In this document: piece after piece, positions 7,351 through 14,765 of the stretch | Numbering within the stretch: the stretch's first letter is position 1 | Layout: each line of letters starts with the position of its first letter | Assembly: GCA_010671965.1 (NCBI GenBank) | Contig: JAAHIC010000025.1 | Span: forward strand, 1 to 15,400 | Length of the DNA stretch: 15,400 nucleotides | Direction: 5' to 3' | DNA from: Leptolyngbya sp. SIO4C5 | GTDB lineage: Bacteria; Cyanobacteriota; Cyanobacteriia; Phormidesmidales; Phormidesmidaceae | Made by a program: the position numbers and the translations under genes | Notes under the pieces: generated by a model | The model's database searches: none | Seen by the model: only the letters and a program-made list of their open reading frames with translations | Told to the model about the DNA's origin: nothing

Positions 7351-7767
7351 ATGTCTACCCAACTTGGCTTCGGCCCGCCTAAACCGCCCAAAAAGACCTC
7401 CAAAGGTGCAACCCAACGGGCCAAAGCGGCCAAGCAGTACGAACAGCTCCAGGCTGATGGCACCCCAGACTATGAAGTTTATATTCGGATTCAGGGAAAA
7501 AATACCTGGTATCCGGTGGGGGCGATCGCCACAAAGAGTTCCAGGCAAATTAACAAAGCTATTTTTTCCAGCCAGGCAGATTTACTCCAGGGCGCTTTTC
7601 GTCTCTACCCGGTTCTGCGTAAAAACAAAGACCACCTGGAATATGGCTATCGTCTCAAAGAGTTTAAGGACGAACCGATTCAGCTGGCTACGCAGCCTGG
7701 CGGTCAGGTATCTTCTGCGATCGCCGCAGTGGGGCAGCGCCTAACCTCTCTGTTTCAGCGCCAGTAA
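7351..7767 (+). CDS. HHL1-like protein (DUF6523-type)
   Basis: 138 residues, ATG start, no obvious SD. The sequence has the layout I recall for cyanobacterial homologues of the Arabidopsis chloroplast protein HHL1: an N-terminal GFGPPKPPKK segment, a basic region, then one conserved domain with GTPDYEVYIRI (about 37-47), NTWYPVGAIAT (about 51-61), KAIFSSQADLLQGAFRLYP and EYGYRLKEFKDEPIQLA. The plant protein is reported to work with LQY1 in photosystem II repair under high light. There is no transmembrane segment or signal peptide, so the cyanobacterial form is probably soluble or peripheral to thylakoids. The family assignment is from memory of motifs, and the function in cyanobacteria is an inference. 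The next gene is convergent. Confidence 0.65.
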   Translation: MSTQLGFGPPKPPKKTSKGATQRAKAAKQYEQLQADGTPDYEVYIRIQGKNTWYPVGAIATKSSRQINKAIFSSQADLLQGAFRLYPVLRKNKDHLEYGYRLKEFKDEPIQLATQPGGQVSSAIAAVGQRLTSLFQRQ

Positions 7768-7783
7768 CCTTACGAGGTGGAGT

Positions 7784-7800
7784 GCCTGGTGGCATCAGGC
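7784..7800. terminator. Hairpin between convergent genes
   Basis: GCCTG and CAGGC form a 5-bp stem with a 7-base loop in the 37-base gap between the HHL1-like and RarD stop codons. It has no T-run on either strand, so bidirectional termination is only a possibility. Confidence 0.35.
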
Positions 7801-7804
7801 GCGT

Positions 7805-8713
7805 TCACAAAGCCGGTCGTCGCCACAGAGCCGTGATTGAGTAAACCAGCAGCGCCGTCCAAATCAGCCCGAACGTCGCGGCATGGACGGGGGTAAACGG
7901 CTCGTGATAGAGAAAAATGCCGACGGCAAGCTGTAGGGAAGGCGCGATGTACTGGAAAAAGCCTAGAGTGGAAAGTCGTAGCTGCTTAGCGGCGTGGTTG
8001 AACCACAGCAGGGGCAGCGAGGTGGTGACGCCAGCTCCAACCAGCAGCAGCGTGATGCGCCAGTCGGTACCGAGCTGGCCAGTATCCGTGACTATCCAGT
8101 AGCCAATCAGGGCAATCGCAATCGGCGTCACTAGCAAAGTCTCGACGGCCAGCCCCACCATAGGGGCCACTAGCGCTATTTTTCGCAATAGGCCGTAGCA
8201 GGCAAAGGAAAAGGCTAGCCCCAGCGCAATCCAGGGCACGGCCCCAAACTGCCAGATAAAATTGGCAACGCCCAGAGTAGCCAGCAAAACGGCTAGTACC
8301 TGCCCTCGGCGCAGTCGTTCTCGAAAAAATAGGAACCCTAGTAGCACGTTCACCAGCGGATTGATAAAGTAGCCCAGGCTGGTTTCCACAACGCGATCGC
8401 TATTGACGCCATAGATATAGAGGCCCCAGTTAAATGACAGCAGGGCGGCTGTCAAAGCCAGGATGGCTAACCGCCGGGGCGATCGCAGCAGCTCAGCTAG
8501 TTCAGCCTGTCGCTGCTGCAACGCCAATATGCCGCTGAGAAAAACCAGCGACCAAACAACGCGATGGCTCAGCACCTCAACAGCCGGTACTGCTCCCAAA
8601 AGCTTCCAGTAGATGGGCAGCAGTCCCCAAGCGCCGTAGGCTAGCACAGCATATAGCGGGCCGGCTCCGATGAGCTGGCCCGCAGTGGACAGAAACGGCA
8701 AAAAGCGCTGCAA
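7805..8713 (-). CDS. rarD: RarD-type EamA family permease
   Basis: About 302 residues from a TTG at 8713; the SD is not obvious and a TTG four codons inside is an alternative. Typical RarD proteins are about 290-300 residues. Family hallmarks are GAWGLLPIYWKLLGAVPAVEVLSHRVVWS at the start, LLSFNWGLYIYGVNSDRVVETSLGYFINPLVNVLLG in the middle, and LGFFQYIAPSLQLAVGIFLYHEPF in the second repeat. Ten membrane segments are expected. RarD was named for chloramphenicol resistance in Pseudomonas, but its natural substrate is generally unknown. It is divergent from the DUF4278 gene across 94 bases and convergent with the HHL1-like gene. It belongs to a different DMT subgroup from the transporter at 6307-7266, so the two are not a recent duplication. 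Confidence 0.88.
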   Translation of the reverse strand: MQRFLPFLSTAGQLIGAGPLYAVLAYGAWGLLPIYWKLLGAVPAVEVLSHRVVWSLVFLSGILALQQRQAELAELLRSPRRLAILALTAALLSFNWGLYIYGVNSDRVVETSLGYFINPLVNVLLGFLFFRERLRRGQVLAVLLATLGVANFIWQFGAVPWIALGLAFSFACYGLLRKIALVAPMVGLAVETLLVTPIAIALIGYWIVTDTGQLGTDWRITLLLVGAGVTTSLPLLWFNHAAKQLRLSTLGFFQYIAPSLQLAVGIFLYHEPFTPVHAATFGLIWTALLVYSITALWRRPAL

Positions 8714-8807
8714 AAGACTTTAGATTAAGTAATGAATGAACGGCTGCTGGTCAATAAATGATCTAGTATCAGGGATATCATGACGCTAAATCAGGGGCCT
8801 CAGCTCA

Positions 8808-9302
8808 ATGGAACTGCTGATTCTCTTGGCGATCGCCTTTGCCGTCTTCACTGCTTTTTCAATCCTACTGGCAGGAATTTTAACAGCCCCCTGGGTCATT
8901 GTAGTGGGCGTTTTGCTGCTGGTGCTGATGGGAATTCAGTGGCTGTCGCTGCAGAGCAATCTACGCCCCCCTGCCGCGCCAGAAACGGCTTCTGACGCAA
9001 AGTGGCGATCGCCGTCACCTAAAGCTACCTCAAAATCGGTGCAGCAGGCAGACACCGTTCAGAAGGAAGGTCTGGTTTATCGCGGCGTGCGCTATAAAAT
9101 TCAGCCGCAGCAGTCTGCCGAGCGGGCTGAAATTAGCGGTGTTTATCGCGGTCAGCCTTGGTGCAAAGAGCCTAAATCAAAAGTGGCTGATAGCCCAACC
9201 GAACCGCGACAAACTGACAGCCCCAAAGTCAGCAAAAACACCCCTGAGCTGACCTACAGGGGTGTTAAAATCAGGCCGCCAGCTTCAGATACCGATCGCT
9301 GA
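8808..9302 (+). CDS. Membrane protein with DUF4278-type YRG repeats
   Basis: 164 residues, ATG start, SD weak. The first 45 residues form two hydrophobic segments (about 3-25 and 27-47) joined by a short turn. A polar, Pro/Ser/Lys-rich linker follows (about 50-85). The C-terminal part carries three YRG motifs: LVYRGVRY (89-96), GVYRGQPW (111-118) and LTYRGVKI (148-155). This is the pattern of DUF4278, a small domain common in cyanobacteria with no known function. Fusing it to a membrane hairpin would place the repeats at a membrane face. The codons for the third repeat also form the terminator of the opposite-strand gene. The function is unknown. Confidence 0.75.
   Translation: MELLILLAIAFAVFTAFSILLAGILTAPWVIVVGVLLLVLMGIQWLSLQSNLRPPAAPETASDAKWRSPSPKATSKSVQQADTVQKEGLVYRGVRYKIQPQQSAERAEISGVYRGQPWCKEPKSKVADSPTEPRQTDSPKVSKNTPELTYRGVKIRPPASDTDR
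9232..9266 (-). terminator. Terminator of the 112-residue gene, inside the DUF4278 gene
   Basis: AACACCCCTG (9237-9246) and CAGGGGTGTT (9257-9266) are an exact 10-bp stem with a 10-base loop. On the minus strand the stem runs into TTTTTGCT, the full form of a rho-independent terminator. It lies about 70 bases past the stop of the minus-strand gene at 9335 and within residues 144-153 of the convergent DUF4278 protein. Confidence 0.8.
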
Positions 9303-9334
9303 AGGCATCCGTAGGCAGCAGCTATCAAATGGCG

Positions 9335-9673
9335 CTAGATGACGCCTGTGCCCTTGCCACGCTTGTCGGAGCCAGAGCTGAGCCGACCTTCTTCGTCGGT
9401 TTGGTTAACTTCGGCCATTTCTTCAGTGCGCTCAGCTGCGGCCGCTTCTTTTTCATTCCGCAAATCGCCGGGTTCATCGACATACATCTCAGGCTCGATG
9501 GCAAAGTTATTGGTTAAACCTTCACTATCGACCGTGTAGCCATCAGAATTCGGCTTGCCCTGGTCGTGGGGCGTTTTTTTGTAGTCTTTGCCTTCCCGTT
9601 CTTTGCGAGCAGCGGTTTCAGCAGGGACGATTTTGCGATCGTAAGTATCTTTAGATGCGTCGTGTGTGCTCAT
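9335..9673 (-). CDS. Small hydrophilic, probably disordered cyanobacterial protein
   Basis: 112 residues from an ATG at 9673 with a near-perfect SD, AGGAGGT, four bases upstream, plus its own strong terminator. This signal pair makes it a convincing and probably well-expressed gene. The protein has no hydrophobic segment, no Cys and no Trp. It is rich in Glu, Lys, Asp, Gly and Thr and ends in a Gly/Lys/Arg-rich tail. The middle, GYTVDSEGLTNNFAIEPEMY (about 45-64), is the only part with a conserved, possibly structured look. Such composition is seen in hydrophilin-like stress proteins, but I do not recognise the family and assign no function. Two AACGTG copies 22 bp apart lie upstream (9711-9738). 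Confidence 0.75.
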   Translation of the reverse strand: MSTHDASKDTYDRKIVPAETAARKEREGKDYKKTPHDQGKPNSDGYTVDSEGLTNNFAIEPEMYVDEPGDLRNEKEAAAAERTEEMAEVNQTDEEGRLSSGSDKRGKGTGVI

Positions 9674-9710
9674 GGCACCTCCTATTTTTTTATCAGGGCT
9701 TAGTCAAAAG

Positions 9711-9738
9711 AACGTGAATAACTCTATTAATCAACGTG
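9711..9738. promoter_or_regulatory. Direct repeat upstream of the 112-residue gene
   Basis: AACGTG occurs at 9711-9716 and 9733-9738, a period of 22 bp or two helical turns. It lies 38 to 65 bases upstream of the start codon at 9673. This spacing suits a tandem-binding activator or response regulator. The repeat is short and may be chance. Confidence 0.25.
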
Positions 9739-9826
9739 CTTTTTAAGCTAAATCCAATACTAAGGAGTTACCTCAAACAAACATCGTTCCCAAGAGGGAT
9801 CTACGCTTTCACCCCCGAAAACGCCA

Positions 9827-9847
9827 CAAAAAGACGAAATCCTTTTG
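9827..9847 (-). terminator. AT-rich hairpin after the SGNH gene
   Basis: On the minus strand CAAAAGGA and TCTTTTTG pair over eight positions (one G-U) around TTTCG, about ten bases past the stop of the gene at 9856. The stem is AT-rich and the T residues are in its 3' arm, so termination would be weak. Confidence 0.35.
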
Positions 9848-9855
9848 AAAAAGAA

Positions 9856-11244
9856 TTATGGTGCTGAGCCAAAAGGCTGAGGAGAAATGGCTAAATCAGC
9901 CGCGATCGCCTGATAAAGCGTGTCTGCTAATACCGTATTCGCCTCATCGGTTAGCCCCGTTGGACTATGGAATGCCTGCCCCTCAAAAGTCTCATAGAGG
10001 CGATAGAGATTTAAGGCTTTGGCATTTTCGGAAGCCTGAGTTGCCTGGGTCGCAGCCTCCGCTAGCTTGGCATAACCCTGCTGAACGCGCTCAGTATATT
10101 CGTCGCCCAGCTCTTCAACGATGGCAGCCTCCGGCGCTGTCAGTGCCTCAGCGGCTCGCCCCGTGATCTCTGGCTGTATGCCAACAATGAGTCGCTTGCG
10201 GGTTCCAGAAGTCCAGCGCACCATTTGCAACAGGTGCTGACGATAGCGGTTGACCCGCTGATTCAGCTCTGTCTCATCAGCCGCTAGCTGCTGGCTGAGT
10301 GGCCCATCCACCTCGCCAGTCAGCAGATTGAGTGGCCGAATTGAGCTGGCATCAGGACGTTCTGCCTGGGGCGTGTAGTACTTGACGAGCTGGACACTAT
10401 AAAGATGATTAAACCACTGGCTGACTCGGCGGTTGAAGCGACGACCTAGCGACTCTTGCTCATCGTGCAGGGCTGACTCTATCCCTGGAATATCCGTACC
10501 GGGCTGATTGCTGGGCAGCAGCAGGTCAGGATAGCTATCAATGACAACTAGAATATCGGGATTATAAGCGGCCACATGCTGCACGAGCAGCGCCAGCTCA
10601 TTACCTGAGGCATAGCCCGGAATGGCCGCATTGACGACCCGATACTGTCCGGCCCGAATGCGCGGCGGTAAGGCCAGTGCTTCTGTGACCTGATCGGCAC
10701 GGTAAGGCAGGACTGCAGGCTGAAACTGACCTGGGTTAGCAGCTTGTTGAGCTACCTGATTGTTGAGCTGCGCTTCTAGCTTCTCCGCAAAAGTGGCGGC
10801 ATTGTTTGTGCTGAGCTGTCCAAAGGCTGTAGAGCCGCCCAAAACGAAAATGCGGACTTCATCCCCAGTTTTTTCCGGCGTAACTGGATCCGTGTCGCGA
10901 AAGCCCTGCGGGTTGATTGTCCAGAAGTCACTGGTTTGGCTAGGCAAAAGCCGATAGCCCAGCAGTGGATTGCGCGCCGCTGCCAGTTCACCCTCGCTGC
11001 GCAGCCTTTCATAGGTATCGCCTTCGGGATCAACGAAGCCCAGCTCATAGGCTTGCATAATAGGCGCGGTCTGATCGAGGGTAAGCTTGTCCGTCAGTCC
11101 TGCCATATTGACAACCAGCCGGGCCAGTAGCTCAACCCCGATGGGAATGCCAATAATTAACAGCAAAGCCGGTAGCCAGCGAAACCTCCGCGATTTACGC
11201 TCATAACGGCTGCTATACCGACGACGGCGGCGATTAAACAACAT
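9856..11244 (-). CDS. Membrane-anchored SGNH/GDSL-like protein with atypical active site
   Basis: 462 residues from an ATG at 11244, with GAGG ten bases upstream. A very basic N-terminus (residues 5-24) precedes one transmembrane helix (about 24-46), so most of the protein should be periplasmic. The SGNH-like core begins with VRIFVLGGSTAFGQ (130-143; candidate Ser138), then VVNAAIPGYASGNE (203-216; block II Gly) and PDILVVIDSYPDLLLP (229-244), where the usual GxND is replaced by SYPD. The terminal block FHSPTGLTDEANTVLAD (425-441) resembles DxxHLTxEGN but lacks the His just before LTDE. The family usually removes or adds acyl groups on glycans, lipids or wall polymers; this member may use a variant site or be non-catalytic. 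It lies 230 bases downstream of the UbiA-type gene on the same strand. Confidence 0.7.
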   Translation of the reverse strand: MLFNRRRRRYSSRYERKSRRFRWLPALLLIIGIPIGVELLARLVVNMAGLTDKLTLDQTAPIMQAYELGFVDPEGDTYERLRSEGELAAARNPLLGYRLLPSQTSDFWTINPQGFRDTDPVTPEKTGDEVRIFVLGGSTAFGQLSTNNAATFAEKLEAQLNNQVAQQAANPGQFQPAVLPYRADQVTEALALPPRIRAGQYRVVNAAIPGYASGNELALLVQHVAAYNPDILVVIDSYPDLLLPSNQPGTDIPGIESALHDEQESLGRRFNRRVSQWFNHLYSVQLVKYYTPQAERPDASSIRPLNLLTGEVDGPLSQQLAADETELNQRVNRYRQHLLQMVRWTSGTRKRLIVGIQPEITGRAAEALTAPEAAIVEELGDEYTERVQQGYAKLAEAATQATQASENAKALNLYRLYETFEGQAFHSPTGLTDEANTVLADTLYQAIAADLAISPQPFGSAP

Positions 11245-11275
11245 GGGTGGCAGTCCTCGTCTCCTTTCACGCAGT

Positions 11276-11292
11276 GCGTCTCTGATAGACGC
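11276..11292 (-). repeat. Hairpin upstream of the SGNH gene
   Basis: GCGTCT and AGACGC form a perfect 6-bp stem with a 5-base loop, 32 to 48 bases upstream of the SGNH start. No T-run follows on the minus strand, so it is more likely a leader structure than a terminator. Nothing else distinctive was seen in the rest of the 230-base gap. Confidence 0.3.
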
Positions 11293-11457
11293 TAGAGCAA
11301 CCCTTTATGTGCCCGGCCTGCGACCAATCTATCTGCTTTTAACTACAACCAAAGATGACGCCGAGCCGGAATGCCTGTCGATTGTACTACTGTCTGTCAC
11401 CTTTTCTCCGGTTTCCTGTCTGGAGCTAGTTGCGAAAGAGTGCTGCTTGTATGGCGA

Positions 11458-11479
11458 TATTAAATTAGTGGGCACTAAT
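11458..11479 (-). terminator. Hairpin overlapping the UbiA-type stop codon
   Basis: ATTAGTG-GG-CACTAAT (11464-11479) is a perfect 7-bp dyad that includes the stop codon. On the minus strand it runs into TTTAATAT. The loop has only two bases before fraying. It could be a modest terminator or a 3'-end protecting hairpin. Confidence 0.4.
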
Positions 11480-12371
11480 CTATCAGCGATAGCAGCGCAG
11501 GCACAACTAGAATGCCGTCAACCCAGATGCTGTAAGCGTTGCGAGGTGTCTCCGGCTCTACCTGCCACAGGTAGATGAGCGTCAGCACAACTGAGGGCAG
11601 CACTACGACAGGCGCAGGAATCTGCCAGTCTTGGCCCCAGCCTGCCGTCAAGAGGCAGAGCAGCAGCAGATTGGCCCCTGTCCAAAACCGACGCGTATTG
11701 GCAACTCCCCACAGAACCGGCATGGTGAATACTCCCTGATGGCGATCGGAAACGACATCACGGATATCAAAGGTGTGAGAGTTACTGCCGATAAAAATAA
11801 GCAGAAACAGGCTGACTAAACCGCTAGCGAGGTCAAAAGGGTGTTCGGTATAAGCCAACGGCACGGCTACAACCGCATAGGTAATCGTGCCCGCCACAAT
11901 CCAGGCTTTGGCCCCGGGAATATCTTTCAAGCGATACCAGCGCCACTCAGACTGACGATAGATAGGCCACAGGGGAATGCCGTAGATCAGCGGGACCAGC
12001 CCTCCTAAGCAAACCCAGCGCACCATCACTGGGGCCTGATAAATCAGCCAGCTTAGGCTTAAACTGGCTAATCCCAACAAAATTACGACGCCGGACTGCT
12101 GAAAGAAAGCCTGCGCTCGCTGATCAGGAATTTTTTGGACGTAAGTGTCAATTACCCGATCCAGATTATAGGGAATTAGCGCTGCCGTGAAAATTAGCAG
12201 CATAGGTTGCCACTGCCAGGCTAGCCCTAGGGTGTGCTGAACAAAAAACACCAGTGAAGCGATCGCCCCGGCAACCCAGACATTGGAGTAGATAAATAGC
12301 TTGAGAAAAGTATCGTAAAGCGATCGCCCAGTAAAGCGATCGCGCCAAAAGCTGATCTCGGTAAGAGGCAT
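11475..12371 (-). CDS. UbiA-superfamily prenyltransferase-like membrane protein
   Basis: 298 residues from an ATG at 12371; no clear SD. About eight or nine hydrophobic segments fit the UbiA fold. The second Asp-rich motif is complete, DIRDVVSDRHQGVFTMPV (202-219), matching DxxDxxxD and the following G..T.P. The first motif is partial: PYNLDRVIDTYV (67-78) keeps DxxxD (Asp71, Asp75) but lacks the leading Asn-Asp of NDxxDxxxD. UbiA enzymes move prenyl chains from isoprenoid diphosphates to aromatic or other acceptors in quinone, tocopherol, chlorophyll and haem pathways. This one is not clearly any of the named enzymes. It is divergent from argS over 209 bases, which include a TGGGG-GAT-CCCCA dyad but no strong promoter I can assign. 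Confidence 0.75.
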   Translation of the reverse strand: MPLTEISFWRDRFTGRSLYDTFLKLFIYSNVWVAGAIASLVFFVQHTLGLAWQWQPMLLIFTAALIPYNLDRVIDTYVQKIPDQRAQAFFQQSGVVILLGLASLSLSWLIYQAPVMVRWVCLGGLVPLIYGIPLWPIYRQSEWRWYRLKDIPGAKAWIVAGTITYAVVAVPLAYTEHPFDLASGLVSLFLLIFIGSNSHTFDIRDVVSDRHQGVFTMPVLWGVANTRRFWTGANLLLLCLLTAGWGQDWQIPAPVVVLPSVVLTLIYLWQVEPETPRNAYSIWVDGILVVPALLSLID

Positions 12372-12580
12372 GAAAAGTTGGGCCAGAGCATTAATTCTTC
12401 TATTAAGAAATTTTAAGTAAATTCAGTTCAGGTGGTGTCTATCTGACGTGGGGGATCCCCAACTCTACTGCGACCTCAACTTTACCCAGCACCGCAACGC
12501 CGCCCCCCCGATAAGATATAGATGAATATGACCCTTTCTAGCCTAAATTTGAACTGGCTGACCGTCTGGTAATTTAATCA

Positions 12581-14338
12581 ATGAAATCTGCGATCGCTCA
12601 ACTCAAAACTGCGCTGCAGCAGGCTATGGTGCAGGCTTTTGGCCCTGATTGGGCCAATACTGACCCCATTCTGGCCCCCACCAACAATCCTAAGTTTGGT
12701 GACTATCAGGCCAACGTCGCCATGTCTCTAGCCAAACCACTCAGGCAGAAGCCCAGAGCGATCGCCGAGCAGATTGTCGAGCACCTTGACGTCAGTAGCC
12801 TGTGTCAGCCGCCAGAAATTGCCGGGCCGGGGTTCATCAACCTAACGCTCAAGACAGACTATTTAGAAAACTTGCTGCAGCAGGTACAGGCCGATCCGCG
12901 ACTGGGGGTTGCACCGGCCAAGCAGCCGCAGAAGGTGATTGTGGATTTTTCCAGTCCCAATATTGCCAAAGAAATGCACGTCGGCCACCTGCGCTCCACC
13001 ATCATTGGCGACTCCATTGCCAGGGTGCTGGAATTTCAGGGCCATGACGTGCTGCGGCTAAACCACGTCGGGGACTGGGGCACCCAATTTGGCATGTTAA
13101 TTACCCATCTGCGCCAGGTTTGCCCAGAAGCGATTACAGACTCAGGTGATATTGATCTAGGCGATCTAGTTGTTTTTTATCGAGAAGCCAAACAGCGCTT
13201 TGACAACGACGCTGACTTCAGAGAAACCTCTCGTCAAGCAGTCGTCGAGCTGCAGGCAGGCAATCTGGAAGCGCGTAAAGCCTGGCAGATTCTCTGTGCC
13301 CAGTCGCGGCAGGAATTTCAGAAGATATACGATCGCCTCCAGATTCAAATCACCGAGCGAGGCGAGTCTTTCTACAATCCGCTGCTCGCCGATGTGGTCA
13401 AAGATTTAGCAGCCGCAGGGCTGCTGGAAACCGATCAGGGGGCTGAGGTCGTTTTTCTAGAGGGCTTTCAGAATAAGTCAGGGGAGCCATTGCCGCTGAT
13501 TGTGCGTAAGTCAGACGGAGGCTATAACTACGCCACCACCGACTTAGCTGCCGTGCGCTATCGGATTCAGCAGGACCAAGCCGATCGGATTATCTATGTC
13601 ACCGATATTGGGCAGGCCAATCACTTTGCTCAGGTCTTTCAGGTGGCCCGTCGTGCAGGCTGGATTCCGGCAGAGGTGGAGCTGGTGCATGTGCCCTTCG
13701 GTCTGGTGCAGGGAGAAGATGGCAAAAAGTTTAAGACCCGCTCAGGGGAGACAGTGCGCCTCAAGGATCTGCTAGATGAGGCCGTGCGGCGATCGCAGGC
13801 TGATTTAGAGCAGCGCATTGCTGACGAAGCGCGGCAAGAGTCCGAAGCGTTTGTGCAAACGGTGTCTGAAACGGTAGGGATTGACGCCGTCAAGTACGCT
13901 GACCTCAGCCAGAACCGCACCAGCAACTACATTTTTAGCTATGACAAAATGCTGGCGCTGCAGGGCAACACCGCTCCCTATTTGCTCTATGCCTATGTGC
14001 GGGTGCAGGGCATCAGCCGCAAGGGAGGCATTGACTTTGACACCTTGGGCGAAGAGGCTCAGATTCATCTAGACGATGAAACGGAATTTGCGCTGGCTAA
14101 GCATCTGCTGCAGCTTGATGAGGTCTTGGCCGAAGTCGAACAGGAGCTAATGCCCAATCGCCTCTGCCAGTATCTATTTGAGCTGAGCCAGAAGTTTAAC
14201 CAGTTTTACGATCGCTGTTCTGTGCTGCAGACCGATGAGCCACAGCGCACCTCGCGGCTGACGCTGTGCGATCTGACCGCTAAAACGCTCAGGCTGGGAC
14301 TCTCGCTGCTGGGCCTTCAGGTGCTAGAGCGCATGTAA
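12581..14338 (+). CDS. argS: Arginyl-tRNA synthetase
   Basis: 585 residues, the normal length for this class I synthetase, which charges tRNA-Arg with arginine using ATP in the cytosol. The ArgRS-specific N-terminal domain spans about residues 1-90. The catalytic core has [16 protein letters not shown] (about 125-140), with HVGH as the HIGH motif, then [14 protein letters not shown]. The KMSKS counterpart is the ArgRS form [11 protein letters not shown] (about 382-392). The C-terminal anticodon-binding DALR-type domain contains [16 protein letters not shown] and ends in [18 protein letters not shown]. Most bacterial ArgRS need tRNA for amino-acid activation, which is a family property. The stop lies one base before the next gene's ATG. 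No SD is obvious at the ATG used. Confidence 0.98.
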   Translation: MKSAIAQLKTALQQAMVQAFGPDWANTDPILAPTNNPKFGDYQANVAMSLAKPLRQKPRAIAEQIVEHLDVSSLCQPPEIAGPGFINLTLKTDYLENLLQQVQADPRLGVAPAKQPQKVIVDFSSPNIAKEMHVGHLRSTIIGDSIARVLEFQGHDVLRLNHVGDWGTQFGMLITHLRQVCPEAITDSGDIDLGDLVVFYREAKQRFDNDADFRETSRQAVVELQAGNLEARKAWQILCAQSRQEFQKIYDRLQIQITERGESFYNPLLADVVKDLAAAGLLETDQGAEVVFLEGFQNKSGEPLPLIVRKSDGGYNYATTDLAAVRYRIQQDQADRIIYVTDIGQANHFAQVFQVARRAGWIPAEVELVHVPFGLVQGEDGKKFKTRSGETVRLKDLLDEAVRRSQADLEQRIADEARQESEAFVQTVSETVGIDAVKYADLSQNRTSNYIFSYDKMLALQGNTAPYLLYAYVRVQGISRKGGIDFDTLGEEAQIHLDDETEFALAKHLLQLDEVLAEVEQELMPNRLCQYLFELSQKFNQFYDRCSVLQTDEPQRTSRLTLCDLTAKTLRLGLSLLGLQVLERM

Positions 14339-14339
14339 A

Positions 14340-14747
14340 ATGGTAGCCCCGCAAACCCTGATCCTGCTGCCGCAAAGCTTGGCAATCTGCCGTCTTGCTG
14401 CCACTGCTGCCATTCCAGACTGGGCTATTAGCCAGTCTCTGCTGTCAGTTACACGCACTGACGAAGAACTTTCGCTTGTCTGCGACGAGGCGCAAGTGCC
14501 CGAAAGCGTAGTCTGCGATCGCCCCTGGCAGGCTTTTCAAGTGGCTGGCCCGCTAGACTTTAGCCTAACGGGCATCCTGGCTTCGCTGCTGGTTCCTTTG
14601 GCCGAGGCTGAGATCAGCATCTTTGCCGTTTCAACTTACAACACGGACTATCTGCTAGTACGGCAGCGGCAAGTCAAAACGGCGATCGCCATCCTGGGAC
14701 AGAGACACCGAGTAATCCTGAATTCAGCAGAAGGGGCAGCCGAATAA
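14340..14747 (+). CDS. ACT-domain protein coupled to argS
   Basis: 135 residues. The ATG begins one base after the argS stop, so translation is probably coupled by ribosome re-initiation. The fold pattern fits the tandem-ACT (ACT_7, CASTOR-like) proteins: a first unit with PQSLAICRLA and PDWAIS, then the strongly conserved second unit VAGPLDFSLTGILASLLVPLAEAEISIFAVSTYNTDYLLVRQRQVKTAIAIL (about 65-120). ACT domains bind small ligands, most often amino acids, and animal CASTOR1 senses arginine. A link between ligand sensing and ArgRS is attractive but only inferred from linkage and fold; many bacteria carry such ACT proteins elsewhere. It is convergent with the 40-residue gene, with 18 bases between stop codons. 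Confidence 0.8.
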   Translation: MVAPQTLILLPQSLAICRLAATAAIPDWAISQSLLSVTRTDEELSLVCDEAQVPESVVCDRPWQAFQVAGPLDFSLTGILASLLVPLAEAEISIFAVSTYNTDYLLVRQRQVKTAIAILGQRHRVILNSAEGAAE

Positions 14748-14765
14748 AGCTGTTTTCAGTAGCGG

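Noticed and set aside
7195..7548. 117-codon minus-strand frame over the EamA and HHL1-like junction
   Set aside because: It overlaps two supported + strand genes and has no conserved look.
11243..11578. 111-codon + strand frame across the gap between the SGNH and UbiA-type genes
   Set aside because: It runs antisense into the UbiA-type gene, has random composition and no SD, and no recognisable segment.
12440..12475. TGGGG-GAT-CCCCA dyad as argS operator or terminator
   Set aside because: The arms are only five bases, no T-run follows on either strand, and no promoter could be aligned with it.
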